Assembly: GCA_001179505.1 (NCBI GenBank)
Contig: CDMY01000280.1
Span: forward strand, 1 to 59,277
Source: Vitrella brassicaformis
Taxonomy: Eukaryota; Sar; Vitrellaceae
Length of the DNA stretch: 59,277 nt
Reading direction: 5' to 3'
Shown here piece by piece: positions 24,779 to 35,819 of the stretch. Numbering within the stretch: the stretch's first letter is position 1; every line of letters starts with the position of its first letter. A program made the translations under genes and the position numbers. Under the pieces are notes generated by a model that had not been told where the DNA came from, searched no databases, and was given only the letters and a program-made list of their open reading frames with translations.

Positions 24779-27667
24779 TATCCACACCTGTGTTGTGTTG
24801 TGTTGTGTCGTGTCGTGTCGCGCAGCGTGTCCGTGTGCGTTGGGTTTGGCCACACCCACAGCCGTCATGGTGGCCACGGGCATGGCAGCCAAATGCGGAC
24901 TGCTCGTCAAGGTGAGGCAGGTGCACATGACCCACCACACCAGCTGGCCACACTCCTACCTACCAGCTGAGCTGCACATCCGTGTGGTGGGTGGGCTGGG
25001 CTGGGCTGCTTGCAGGGCTCCCTGCCATTGGAGGTGGGCGCGCGCGTCAAGGCTCTGGTGCTTGATAAGACGGGCACCATCACACAGGGACGGCCGCAGG
25101 TGATTTCCCCCTCCCCCCTCCCTCCTCGCCCCTCGCTCCCACCCACAATACACTCAGACGCACAGACGAGCTTGTGTGTGTTTTTAACAGGTGGTGGGTG
25201 CGGCGATCCTGCCGTCTGCGGTGCGTGCGCTGAGCTCGTCATGGGCCGGGCTGCTGCGCCGGTGTGAGAGGGAGGACAGCACCGGCGGACACAAAGCCAC
25301 ACCCACACCTACACCTACACCGAACACACCCAACCCATTCATCAGAACAGAGGTAAATGACCAGCCAGCCCACCCTCTCCACCCTCCGCCAACACATACA
25401 CACAGACAGATCATTCCTCTCTCTATGTCATCTTGCAGACACCGACAAGCCGTGTCACGTGGCTAGAGCCGCCCTCTTCGCCCACACTCTCCCCCACCCC
25501 CCAGCACCACCACCATCACGCCCACCACAATCAGCACCAGCACAACAGTCATCATCATCGTGACGGGGCCCACAGCATGGCGCACGCGTTTTGGTGGATA
25601 GTGGGGTCGATCGAGTCGTCGAGCGAGCATCCTTTGGGGCGGTGTCTGCACACCTACTGCAAGACCATGACTGACGCGCCGCTCCTCGCCACGCCCAGCG
25701 ACTTTGAGAACCTCCCTGGTATGGAAGAATGGCTGGGGGGTATTGTGTGGCGCGTGTGTAAGGTCTCCATCTGTGTGTCTGTGTGTGTGTGTGTGTGTGT
25801 GAGTGTGTGTGCAGGTAGAGGTTTGGTGTGCGTGTTGGAGGGGCGTCAGGTGGGGGCCGGCAGCTGGGTGCTCTACGAAGACATGAAGTTCGCAAAGTCC
25901 GTCAGCCACCTTCCCACCCACACCACTCACCCCTCGCTATAATCTCTCTCCCCCTGTGTGTCCGCAGGAGCCTGAAAGGGTCTTCAGCTTACACACACCA
26001 GCCCGGCGCCACTCGTGCAGGCCAGGCGGCCTTGAAGGGATGGGTGGACAGCGAGCAGGAGGAGGGCAGCACCGTGATTGTCGTGCACGTCGAGGGCATC
26101 TGTTTGGGTGCGGTGGCCTTGCGCGACAACCTCAAACCCAACGTCAAGCAGCTCATACGCAGTCTCAAGGTACACGGATCGGTGCGGGGTGGTTGTCATA
26201 ACACTCAGAAAGAGACAGACACCAACACATGGATGGATGGATGTGTGTGTGTGTGTGTGCTGTGTGTCGCTCAGCACCATTACGACATCGACGTGTGGAT
26301 GTGCACGGGGGACAACGCCAAGACAGCACGGGTCGGGAACCACACATACGCACCACATAGTCGAGCAACACGCCCCTCTCTCTCTCTGTGTGTGTGTGCA
26401 GGTGGTGGCTGACAAGGCGGGCATCGTGCAGTCCCGTGTGGTGGCCGAGGCCATGCCGAACGACAAAGTCCAGCTCCTGCACAAGCTCAAGAACGAACAC
26501 CAGCACACAGGTAGCCCCCTCCCCAACCCACCACACACACACAGGCCTCTCCGTTGCACATCCAATTGCTCATGCAGGTCGCTATGTCGGGATGGTGGGC
26601 GATGGTGTCAACGACTCCCCCGCTCTGGCACAGGCTGACCTGGGCATAGCCATCGGTGTGGGCGCTCATGTCACCGTCAATGCGGCCGACGTTGTCCTCA
26701 TGGGATCTGAGTGAGCGCAGCGCTGAGGGGGGAGGATTCGCCTCTGGTTGTGCACAGCATTAGCTTGTTCCCTCTCGGTGTCCGTCAGCTTGAGCGACCT
26801 GGCATCGTTTTTCAAGCTCTCCAAACAGACCATCTGGACCATCCGACGGTCAGACACCAAACCAACCAGACCACTCAGCAAACAGCACATGCATGAGTGT
26901 GTTCGTTGACGGGCTGGTTGGCTGGTTGCAGCAACTTTTTCTGGGCGTTTGTGTTCAACGTGTTGGGCGTCCCCACGGCCGCAGGCGTCTTCTACCCGCA
27001 CGTGACCATCCCCCCAGCAGTCGCTGGCACCCTCATGGCCATGAGCTCCGTCCTAGTGGTCGCCTCGTCCCTCATGCTCAGGCACGCACCCACACACACA
27101 GATGACATCGGTGTTGTTGGCATTTGGCCCTTCTCTATGTGTGTGTTGTGTTGTGTTGTGTTGTGTGGCAGGCGGTTCAGCAAGGTGGTGTTGTCGCCCA
27201 CGCCCCTGACGCCGCCCGGCTCGCCACTGGGCCGGGCTTATGACGGCGTGAGTCTGACTGTGCGTCAGGTGCAGCGGCTGGTGGGCCGCATGAAGGACCT
27301 CACGCCCACACCACGAGGGGGACACACCTCCTACCAATTCCTGCGACACACGTGCGGCTGATCCTTCCCCACCAACACACACCACACACAGAGAAAGCAT
27401 CCGTGTGTGTGCAGGTCTGAGGGTCATGAGTCGTCGAGTGTGGTGGAGATGGCGTCGGCCCACTCGACCAGCTCGTCAGCAGCCACGTCTCCAGAGGAGC
27501 TTTCACCAGCAGCTGGTGCTGGCCATGGCCCGAGGGGTGTGCGTGGAGGCGTCAAGAGCGAGGGCGGGACGCCGTCCCCCCACAACAACAAGAGTAACAT
27601 CAAGGTGATAGAGCTCAAGAGCACAAGCGTCGAGGGGGACGAGAACACGCCTGACAGCCTCATTTGA
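20728..27667 (+). CDS. Copper-transporting P1B-type ATPase
   Basis: ATP-driven Cu(I) exporter (CopA/ATP7 group), feeding secretory-pathway, plastid or plasma-membrane copper. I place 32 exons, 20728-20771 to 27415-27667; all joins agree in phase, about 1257 residues. Two heavy-metal domains carry GMTCASC (Cys 32/35 and 146/149); a third, at about 214-292, lacks CxxC. Catalytic marks: TGES at 522-525, CPC at 647-649, DKTGT at 691-695, SEHPLG with H820, GDGVND at 1007-1012, MxxSS in the last helix. The Tyr-Asn of the TM7 motif reads FN here. A His-rich insertion (about 779-796) precedes the HP motif, inside the ATP-binding domain. Exon coordinates for the core: 22761-23000, 23140-23272, 23392-23462, 23535-23581, 23666-23716, 23825-23933, 24011-24142, 24247-24344, 24436-24532, 24622-24703, 24826-24911, 25016-25099. 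Two introns use GC donors (22375, 27082). Confidence 0.97.
22385..22684. other. Assembly gap inside Cu-ATPase intron 9
   Basis: 300 Ns followed by a run of 14 Gs. Exon 9 ends at 22374 in phase 0 before a GC donor (gcaagc), and exon 10 starts at 22761 in phase 0, so the gap sits wholly in an intron and no protein appears lost. The round size suggests a placeholder length. Confidence 0.9.
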
Positions 27668-29018
27668 TGGTATGATGGTATGATGGGCGGTGTGGGGAAG
27701 CGAGAGGCATGGGTGGATTGGATGTTCATTTGAGCAGGGGAGGGAGGGAGGGAGGGAGGGGACAGGTGTGCATACGCTCATTTGTTGGCCGGTGACCGAT
27801 CGTTCTTGTATAGGTGGAAAGGAAAGGGAAGGACGGAGAGAGGGAGGAACAGGGAGGGAGGGGGGCTCTTGTAGTACAACTTAGAAGGGGGAAACGGATA
27901 CGGCGGGGCGGCGGCGTTTTTGCCTCCCCATCTAATCTACATCACAGCTCCTCGCTCTTTTTCCGTCGTTGGCTGCATTTACAATGCAAAGGGACCTGCG
28001 TTTCCCTCCCCTTTTCTGCCTTGCTGCTGCCCCGAAGTTTATTGATCTAGCGGACGCATCAACGTTCTGTGTGGCCGTCACTGCGGGTGGGGCATTTAAA
28101 TCGAAACATCGATGCTCTGGTCGACCTGGGGTTTTCCGGCTGAGACATGTGGCGTGATGGTGCCAGCTGACAGCCCTTAACGGCCGTCTGCAGGCGCCAA
28201 CACGCGGCTTGCTCCAGTCGGTGAAAACCAGGTTGTCTTGTGTGTATGCGTGTGTGTACATGATGTGGATGATGTATAGAGCGGACCCTACTTGCTGCAC
28301 GACAATGAAGGAGGTATTGTAATTGGAAGGAAAGACATCGCGTCTCATGCACACAACACACCCATGGAACGGACATGGTATCCTGCATTATCATGCATTA
28401 ACTGCATCCTCTCCTCACTCGCGTCGCTCGCACAAATAACATGACTCAATTGGTGCACGCGGGACAACAAAGCAAGTCGCCCCTGCCCCCTCCCTCCCCC
28501 TCCCCCATCCCTCCCTCCCCCGCTCCCCGCCCACTAAGCTAAGCGACTGTGTGTGTGGGTCGTGCTTCGTCACCCGTTTTTCGCGAACAAAGCACGACCC
28601 ACAGGCACAAGCCAGCTAGCTGCACATGGTGCATGGTCACACTCCCACTAACTCGCACATTGCTCACATGGATCGGGCAACAGAACAGTGAGTGGAGGCA
28701 GAGAAGTATCAGTCAGTCAGACAGACAGACGGACAGACGGAGAGAGGCGCGACGGACGCTGCGTTGGTTCCTTAGAAAAAATTTGGTATGGAGACGCAAC
28801 GGTGTGCGCAGAGACACCAGTGGATGTGTCTGTGTGTGTATTGTGGGAAGAAAAACGCAGCGACCAGCCACACTCTTGGCGGCTCTTCAGTCAGCCAAAG
28901 ACACGGACAGACAGACAGACAGACAGACAGACAGGAGGCCCTTTAGTCAGCCCATCGCCCACTATGGAGGGCCCCATGTGCATTCATTCCCTCCCCTGTC
29001 TGCCGCTCACGCGCCCGT
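27668..29018. other. Convergent spacer, 1.35 kb
   Basis: Purine-rich (GGGA)n runs at 27735-27765 and 27830-27865 follow the ATPase stop. 28485-28530 is a C-rich tract (ccctccctcccc type). 28900-28935 is a (GACA)n array. No exon with splice support was found; frames at 28549-29062 are shadows of the minus gene or repeats. Confidence 0.5.
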
Positions 29019-31440
29019 TTATAACTCAACGTCACCCAGGTCGCCGCCCGACACTGCCCTGAGGGCCTCGTCGATATCCTCCAGGACCTCTGCCATGTCA
29101 TCGCCCGCGTCATCGCCCGCGTCATCATCCATCGTGTCGTCATCTGTCGTATCGTCGTCTGTCGTATCGTCGTCTGTCGTATCGTCGTCTGTCGTATCGT
29201 CGTCTGTGTCGTCATCGGTGTCCACACCAGAGGGAGGTAGGAGCACTGCATCAATGACGTGGACGACGCCGTTACTGGCCATGACCTGACAACACCAAGG
29301 GAGGGAGGGAGAACCCACACAAATGACTGACTGTTTCAGGCCCGCCTGTCTCTCTCTGAGGTGTGTGGTGTGGCGTATTGATTGCTCACGTCTTCGAGCA
29401 CAACCGTTGCCTGGTTCACCATGATTGTCCGGCGAGGATGTTTAGACTTCCCCTCGTCGTCACGGACCGTCACCTGCACATCCTCGCCCTGGACGGTCTC
29501 CACATCTTGCCCGTCTTCGAGATCCGACGCTTTAACCGCGCCACTCACGACATGGTACGTGAGGATCTCCGTCAGCGTATCCTTGTTTTCGGGCTTGAGG
29601 AGGTCCTCTAAAACCCCCTCCGGCAGAGCGTCAAAGGCCTAGAGACAGGAGACGCAACACACATGGCTAGCTGCAGTGATAAACGGTGCAGTCAGGACAG
29701 AGAGGACAGTGCATCTCACGTCATTGGTGGGTGCGAAGACGGTGAATGGGCCCTCGCCCTGAAGGGTCTCCACGAGGCCAGCTGCCTCAAGGGCGGCGAC
29801 CAGAGTGCTCAGCTCAGGCGTGTCCTGGGCAACCTCGACAATGGTGCCAGCTTCTGAAGCAGCGTGTCCACAGGCAGACAGACAAGAGAGATAGACAAGA
29901 GAGATAGACTAGAGAGACAAGAACAAGTCCACGCCCTGACTAGCCCCAGCTAGAAGGAAGGCCTTGCGGCCAAGGCCTCTCCTCTCTCTACATGGCCCGC
30001 AGAGAGCGGCGCGACCCGCCATCCTCACCATCATCCCCTTTGTCTCTGCTGGCGGTGGTCTTGTACTGCTGCTCGAGGGCGTAGATCATGAGCAGCGGCC
30101 AGTCGTCGACCTTGTCGCCCAGGCTCAGGTAGAACGTAGCCAGGAAGGTGCCAGGCTTGTACTGCGCATAAGAAGACAGTCGCGCACGGAGACAGAGTGA
30201 GTGAGAGGGGGTGGAGGTACCTCTGAACCAACCTTCACCTGTGGGACCTACCTGTGGGATCTCGCGCATCTCGTCCATGATCAGATTGAAAGGGAAAGGC
30301 GTTATCATTGACACGATCTTCATGTTCTTAGTCGGACCTGTGGACGGACGGACGACAGATGGCGATGTGCTGTGTTGTGCTGTACTGTTTTGTTGCGACA
30401 TAAGCCGACCGACTGACAAACTGACTCACCAGGGCACATTTCGGGTTTGATGTTGTAAGACGCGATGATGCTTTCCTTGTTGTCGACGCGCGCTTTCTCG
30501 TTAGGGAACTGGCCCTTCCACACGTAGCCGGGGATGCCGGGGATCTGCGGCAGCAGCCACTTGGCAAAGGGCTGCAGGAAGAAGTGCTGGGGATCCCTGC
30601 GCACACACACACACAGACGAGGCCACCCACTCTTGCCCGTACGCCTGTGTTTCGTTCCTTTGTGTGTGTGCGTGCGTCTGCTCACCACATGTTCTGATAC
30701 CTGCAGACACAGACACATGACATGAGTCAGTCGTGATTGATGTGACTCTGCGTGTCGTGTCCCTCTCCTCCCCCCTCACCAGACGAATTTCTCTCCCTTG
30801 CACACGGTCTCCATGAAAAGTTTACCCGCCCAGACGCCCTCCTCAATGAATTGAAGGAAGCGCTCAATGCTCCCCAGCCCCAGCTTCACCAGCGACTCGA
30901 TGCTCAGGGGATGCTCAGAGAAGAAAATGTGGTCCAGGAAGTCCCCCCCCTCACTCTCTCCCAGCAGCGCCTGCTGAATGGCCTTTTGCCCTTCAGGCAC
31001 CATGTCCAGGAGCTCCTTCGACACTGTCATGTTGGCAAACCTCTCACGGATGGCCGACACCAAGGGCCCGTCCTCGCCCTCCTCCTTCATCCTTCTCTCG
31101 AGGCGCGCCATCTGGCCCTCGCCCTCCTTGCGCTCGTAGTAGGCCTCGATGTCTGGCAGGTTCTTGATGACCCTTCCGCGCACCATGCCCTGCGGGAAGT
31201 GGGTGGCCGAGCCGCCTTTGAACAGCTCGTACAGCTCTTCCACCGAAAACTATGGAGGGACCACCACACATACACACATACACACACGTCGTCATATCGA
31301 CGGTGGTGTCTTCCGTGAGCACGTACCTTGTCGAGTTCGTCGGGTTCGATGCCGTCCTCTGACTGTGCTCGTGGTTCCTCCGGAGCCGCCAGGCAGGGGG
31401 CGAGCAGCAGGAGGGACGCCAGAATCGCTGTCGCCTTCAT
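29019..31440 (-). CDS. Secreted protein: novel domain fused to fasciclin domain
   Basis: Nine exons leftward: 31440-31327, 31249-30780, 30700-30686, 30596-30430, 30337-30252, 30161-30029, 29853-29720, 29638-29390, 29285-29019; 544 residues, all phases agree. Signal peptide 1-19 ([19 protein letters not shown]). Residues about 40-325 form a domain I cannot name but which is shared with the divergent neighbour at 31575 (W-x-[18 protein letters not shown], a following CP). Residues about 329-475 are a fasciclin (FAS1) domain: [20 protein letters not shown], '[13 protein letters not shown]', '[10 protein letters not shown]', '[15 protein letters not shown]'. FAS1 domains mediate adhesion at the cell surface or in matrix. 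The tail is acidic TDDD repeats. Exon 3 is only 15 bases (WYQNMW). The two halves were joined because donor 30028 and acceptor 29854 are in phase and no ATG precedes the FAS1 part. Confidence 0.85.
29140..29215 (-). repeat. 15-base coding tandem repeat (TDDD)
   Basis: About five copies of a 15-base unit (plus strand gtcgtatcgtcgtct) encode the acidic repeat in the tail of the fasciclin-domain protein. Being a multiple of three, copy-number change would keep frame. Acidic tails like this often bind divalent cations; that role here is inferred. Confidence 0.85.
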
Positions 31441-31574
31441 CTTGGTTGCTTGCACCGATAAAACTACAGACGGACCGTGGTCGTCGATAGAATCGCTCCC
31501 GTACGCCGCAACGCTGTGTAAACTCGGTAAATTCTCGGTGACCGCAACGCAACGGCGAAAACGAAGAAGCAAAG
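31441..31574. promoter_or_regulatory. 134-base bidirectional promoter of paralogue pair
   Basis: The ATGs of two related secreted-protein genes face away from each other across 134 bases, so the two transcripts must share or overlap regulatory sequence. No TATA element seen. Confidence 0.5.
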
Positions 31575-32439
31575 ATGGCGCGCGGACATTTCTCACTCCC
31601 CCTCTGGCCTCTGCTTCTGCTGGCCCTCTCCCCTGTCGCCCATGTCAGCGGCGGGTGCCTCAACCGAGACGACCTGCCGGTGCTCGAGATGTCTGACCTC
31701 AAGAAGCTGTCCATTAAGCAGCTGGACGAAATCTTCACCAAGGGGTGCATCGAGGAAGAGCCTTTGTTGGGCCCGCACTGGGGAGGGATTCTTAATTCGA
31801 TCCTGCACGAGCCGGCCGAGGACATCTATAGGGGGCTGTTTGGCCTCGTCTTCGAAGGTGCATTGTTCCAGAAAACTAGCTGCAAGGGCGAAGACTTGTG
31901 GTTCTACTTCCCGCTGCTCAACCCATTCGATGGCGGAAAGGTGAGCGGAGAGAAGGGCAATGCATGGCGACCGACATGCTGTGCTCTGTGTGTGTGTGTG
32001 TGCAGCTGTTCAAGAGCCAGGTGACTCTGTTCACCGCCCGCGTGACGACTGGGCAGTTCCCCCACGAGAAGCACCGGTACGTCATCCGCCCCACCCCCCT
32101 ACCTACACTACATATACTATCCATCCTCACCTCTGTTGTGTGGCTGGTGTCGTATGTGTATTATGGTGGTGGCCCCCCTAAAGCCTGGATGACAAGCCTT
32201 CGTATGTCTACGACTTCAGCATCTCCAAGGAGGACTGCCCCGACCTCGCCTCGCCGTGGGGCAGACTGAAGTATCCCCTCGACAACCCCCCCATCCTCAA
32301 GGACATCATCGACGAGGCGAGGATTGTGGGTGTGGACGAGAAGGGGCGGGCGATCATCCTCAATCGCGCCTTCCTGAAGATTTGGGAGGACGTGGTTATC
32401 TTCCTGCAGTACGAAGTCTTTGTGTCCAATCCACAATGA
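31575..32439 (+). CDS. Secreted protein, paralogue of divergent neighbour
   Basis: Three exons: 31575-31940, 32006-32076, 32184-32439; 230 residues. Signal peptide about 1-26 (LWPLLLLALSPVAHVSG). The mature part shares blocks with the first half of the 29019-31440 protein: 'FTKGC...GPHWGGILNSIL', 'FEGALFQKTSCKGEDLW', 'TGQFPHEKHR', 'DFSISKEDCP'. It lacks a fasciclin domain. Several conserved Cys and Trp residues fit an extracytoplasmic fold. The family is unknown to me; a vague resemblance to GXWXG/lipocalin-like domains is not strong enough to name. The last acceptor (cctaaag) is pyrimidine-poor at its end but is the only one in phase. Confidence 0.8.
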
Positions 32440-33318
32440 CGCAAAGTGACCACTGGAGACTGCCAGGCACCAGACGAGGTGAGCACTGCTCGCCACAAAG
32501 GGATGAGAGTCCCTGCACGCGTCTGGATTGCGGCACTGTGTGGGTTGTGGTCTCTGTCTGTCAGGGGAGCGCCCGTCGGCCATTGTCCGTCCCCCGCTAG
32601 GACATCAATCTCCTGATGCGACCACATACGTGACATACTGACGGACGGAAATGCCCACAGGGGGGGTTAAGTTGGTAGTGTTAGTTTCAATGTGCAATGT
32701 GCATGGATTGGATTGGATTCTGTGGTGTTCTGATAGCGTAGCATGCGGTTCGGTTCCATTCACCCACACACACACACACACATACATTCACAGCCACAGG
32801 GATACACACACAACCATGTAGCTGTCGGTTGTGGTGTTCAGCCGAGGCGAAATGAGCCTCCCCGGCAGGCAGGCAGGCAGGCAGATGCCTCGTGCACACG
32901 GGTTGCCGGCTGGACACACAACTGACACACCGCCATCGATGAACGATCTAGATAGATGAATTTTTCGTGCCCACTTGCTTGCGGAGAGTGCATACGGGAC
33001 GCCGAGGCTGCGGTGTGCTCTTGCCTTTTTCGCGTGTATCTTAGGGGAGGGGGAGGGGGGGCGGTGGTTGGTGCATTGCATGTGTGCACGCGCTCGACCG
33101 ACTGAGTGAGCGGTGGGGTGGCGTGGGATTGGGGGGGACGATTGACATGACATGCACGTGCAGTGGGTGAGTAATTAAGTGACTGACGGGACAGTCAGGG
33201 GAGGAAAGTCAGTCAGTGTCATGCACACCACAAAAACGGGCACTGTGGTCTGTCGATGGATACACGCAGCAGTAGTAGCCACACCACCTCCACACATCAC
33301 CACACCACACACCCTCAC
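32440..33318. other. Convergent spacer, 0.9 kb
   Basis: Contains (CA)n at 32764-32782, a (GGCA)n run at 32866-32886, a G-rich block at 33043-33065 and a TGTG/GGTG region to 33150. The minus gene at 33319 may have one more exon here (an acceptor-like 'cccgtcag' near 33192), but its long open frame is CA/CT-rich and not protein-like. No gene called. Confidence 0.45.
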
Positions 33319-34058
33319 CTGAGTGGCATTTGCTGACATTGCCGCGCCCGCCTCCGATGACCTCGGCAGACCGCTGTCACTGCAGTCAGCCGCAAACATC
33401 AAAGTCAGCCGCGCCAAATCAGCAAACGCTCACCAAGACCTTTCCATCCACACACTTCCCAGCACCCCCACCCTCCCTCACCCCACAGCGCAACACGCAA
33501 TTTCAGTCAAGTCGGTCAGTCAGTGGACGATTTCATTGCAATGCACTGCAGCCGTCCGTCGGTCATCTACACCGTTTCAGCTGCGCCGACGGGATCTGTA
33601 CCAGCTTCCCGTCCGCCGTCTCCTCCCAAAACTCATGCGCCTCGTCACCTGACACACACACACCACACACACACAGCACGCACAACAAACAAGCAAACAA
33701 CGCTGTGTGTCCACCAGATCTCCCCTTTCAAGTCCATTCACCCACCATCTCGGTCCTTGAAGACAGGCAACACCGAGTTGTCATTCGTCAGCTTCGTGGC
33801 ACGCGCGCCACGCCCCGACCCGCCGCCGCCGGAGGAGGACCATCGGGAGCTGTCCTTGGAGCCCCGCCTCCCATCGTCCATCGGCCCCTCCGCCTCCCCG
33901 TTTGGCTGCACCTCCACCTCCTGGATGACCGGGTCATGCGGCTTCAGCACGCCGTTGCGGTTAACCGCCGCATCCACCTGCCGTGACGCCTTCTTGGCTG
34001 TGCTGTGCTCTCTGGCGTCATCGGCCGTGCGCTTCTTGCAGGCCTTGGCGCCCATCAT
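33319..34058 (-). CDS. Hypothetical basic, disordered protein; 3' end open
   Basis: Three in-phase exons leftward: 34058-33746, 33648-33573, 33379-33319. The protein opens with MMGAKACKKRTADD, is rich in Lys/Arg/Gly/Ser (a 'SSSGGGGSGRG' linker), and has a more ordered patch across the exon 1/2 join (SVLPVFKDRDGDEAHEFWEE). The third exon runs to a GTGAGG donor at 33318, so at least one further exon exists, not found with confidence. If translation started at the second Met, an MGAKAC N-terminus would allow acylation. No domain recognised. Confidence 0.5.
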
Positions 34059-34443
34059 AAAGGGACGGACGGATGGCCGCACGGGATGGGATGAAGGGCT
34101 TCACAGAGAGCTGACGACGCGCATCGGGCAGCGAAGCCAAGGGCAGCAGGCAGGCTGGCAGATGGCTGAAAGCGGACAGAAGTTGCGGCAAGGGAGATGA
34201 TGAACCACGAGCGTGCTGAAGGTGTTTCCTCGCGTTTCCTCTGCTTTTCTTCTGCGGTTGAAGTCCAGCTCCTCCTCTTCACACGTCACCGCGCCCGGAG
34301 TCGCAAAAGCCTCTTTGCGAGCTTGGAACGGATCGGGAAAGGCGAGGAAAGCGAGATCTGGCGCCTTTCGTGCAGACCTCTGCTGCCTGCGTTGAGATCT
34401 GACGAAAGCCTCGTGAACAACGCTGAGATCTCGTAGTCTGAGA
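34059..34443. promoter_or_regulatory. Divergent region upstream of plastid uL29
   Basis: 385 bases between a minus-strand start and the uL29 ATG. The bases just before the uL29 start (gatctcgtagtctgagA) resemble those before the hydrolase start at 51522 (gatcttgtcgtctgaaA), perhaps a shared initiator; seen twice only. Confidence 0.35.
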
Positions 34444-34887
34444 ATGAAGCTGCTGCTGGAGAGCCTCGGCGTCCTCATCGGGTGCCTCACCGTGCCCCTC
34501 GAGGCCTCACCTTCCCCATCCCTCCCCTCCCTCCCCGCATTCGCCCTCTCCCCCTCTTCCCGCCACTTTGACGCGCCAGCACGGCCACTGCGGACTCTGC
34601 AGCAGCCTCGCGCCCGATGGAGCATGAAGTTCGAGAAGGCATCGGAGCTGCGGAAGATGTCGACTCCCGAGCTGGAGCAGGCACTCGTGACGGCGCAGAA
34701 GGAGGCGGCGATGGTGCGGTTCAAGCAGACGGGCCGCAACAAGGAGTGGAAGCCGCACCAGCTCAAGCACGTCAAGAGGAAGATTGCGCAGCTCTACACC
34801 ATCCTCTATGAGAGGCACATGGACACGCCCAGGGATGATCCGGGCAGGCTGATCGGTGCGGCCGCTGAGAAGGAAGCTGCGCAGTGA
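34444..34887 (+). CDS. Plastid-targeted ribosomal protein uL29 (bL29c)
   Basis: Single exon, 147 residues. Residues about 62-128 form the two-helix uL29 fold: 'ELRKMSTPELEQALVTAQKE', 'MVRFKQTG', then 'QLKHVKRKIAQLYTILYE', the classic R/KxIARxxT region. uL29 sits at the exit of the large-subunit peptide tunnel. The first about 60 residues are an extension: a hydrophobic signal-peptide core (LLLESLGVLIGCLTV) followed by a Ser/Pro/Arg-rich transit-like stretch ending 'RPLRTLQQPRARW', as expected for import into a secondary plastid. A mitochondrial destination is less likely because of the signal-peptide-like start. The lack of introns is unusual in this window. Confidence 0.9.
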   Translation: MKLLLESLGVLIGCLTVPLEASPSPSLPSLPAFALSPSSRHFDAPARPLRTLQQPRARWSMKFEKASELRKMSTPELEQALVTAQKEAAMVRFKQTGRNKEWKPHQLKHVKRKIAQLYTILYERHMDTPRDDPGRLIGAAAEKEAAQ

Positions 34888-35431
34888 TGACCTGGCGGCG
34901 ATGGGGGAATGTGTGCTGGCTGTCCTCGTGAATGCAATGCATCGAGGGTTGGGCTTTCTGAGCACTCGTGTGCTGGCCGATGATGTGTAAGGGCTGTTTT
35001 TGAGTGGCTGTTGCTGGGATGGAGAACTTCTCATTCATTCATTGACCAATGAACGATCAATGGACACTTTCAACCGAGTCACCCAACTCCCACGACACTG
35101 CACGAGGCCCGTCATAGGTCAGCGTGAAGGCATGAAGCACATGCCACTCACTGTTCCATCTACAGCAGCGTTAGGGAAGCACCATTCACACAGACAAAGA
35201 GGCCACATGACTGACTGGTAGGGAGGCCAAATCTGAGGACTTCTATCTTTCCCACCCTGAACCCCTGACCGACCTAACTGACATACCCACACCCCGCTCT
35301 CTGCATGGCTGGCAGACATGCCTTAGCTATAGCTTGAGGTCATCGATGACCTTGAAGCGCACTTGATGAGCACACAGAGCCTCATGCACAGTCAATGACA
35401 CACACAGCCTACTCTACAAGCCAGAGAGTCA
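34888..35431. other. Convergent spacer, 0.54 kb
   Basis: No repeat array or exon recognised. Presumably 3' UTRs of uL29 and the minus-strand gene ending at 35432. Confidence 0.4.
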
Positions 35432-35819
35432 TCACCAAAACCGCCCAACGAACATCACGCCACACACGGCTGCGACCAGAAGAGGGCTTCGATGTGCCAT
35501 GAGGGCACTGCCGGTGTCGGGGGCCGCGAAGAACGATCTAGCCTCAGTACCGGGGAGTTTGCCGCGATAGTCCCACCATGTCCAGCCTAACAGCCACAAA
35601 TCATCACCAAACGCACCTGCACACACACACGAAGCAGGGAGTGTGTCGGCCAAGGCCTTGCTGTATCCAAGACTAATGAAACAGACCAGTGAAGTTGACG
35701 TTCTGGAAGAAGGGGTCGTTGGCGAGTGTTGTGTCCACATTGCCCCACGCAGGGCTGCCTGGTAGAGGCCGCGGGTCCAGCTTCTCCGCGTCCGCCCGGC
35801 CGTGAGGTGTGTCGGTCAT
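35432..35819 (-). CDS. Small C-terminally anchored protein, 105 residues
   Basis: Two exons leftward, 35819-35687 and 35616-35432, joined in phase 1. The protein starts MTDTPHGRADAEKLDPRPLP, has an aromatic centre ('FGDDLWLLGWTWWDYRGK') and ends with one membrane helix (PLLVAAVCGVMFVGRFW). Size, soluble N-terminus and terminal helix resemble supernumerary subunits of mitochondrial respiratory or ATP-synthase complexes, often lineage-specific in alveolates; that is a guess from shape. The upstream frame stays open for another 94 codons but has no ATG. Confidence 0.6.

Noticed and set aside
32788-33192. Long open minus-strand frame after the 33319 gene
   Set aside because: Built from CA, CT and CCC repeats; kept only as a possible UTR or missed last exon.
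34101-34775. 224-codon minus-strand frame over uL29
   Set aside because: Antisense shadow of the uL29 coding region.
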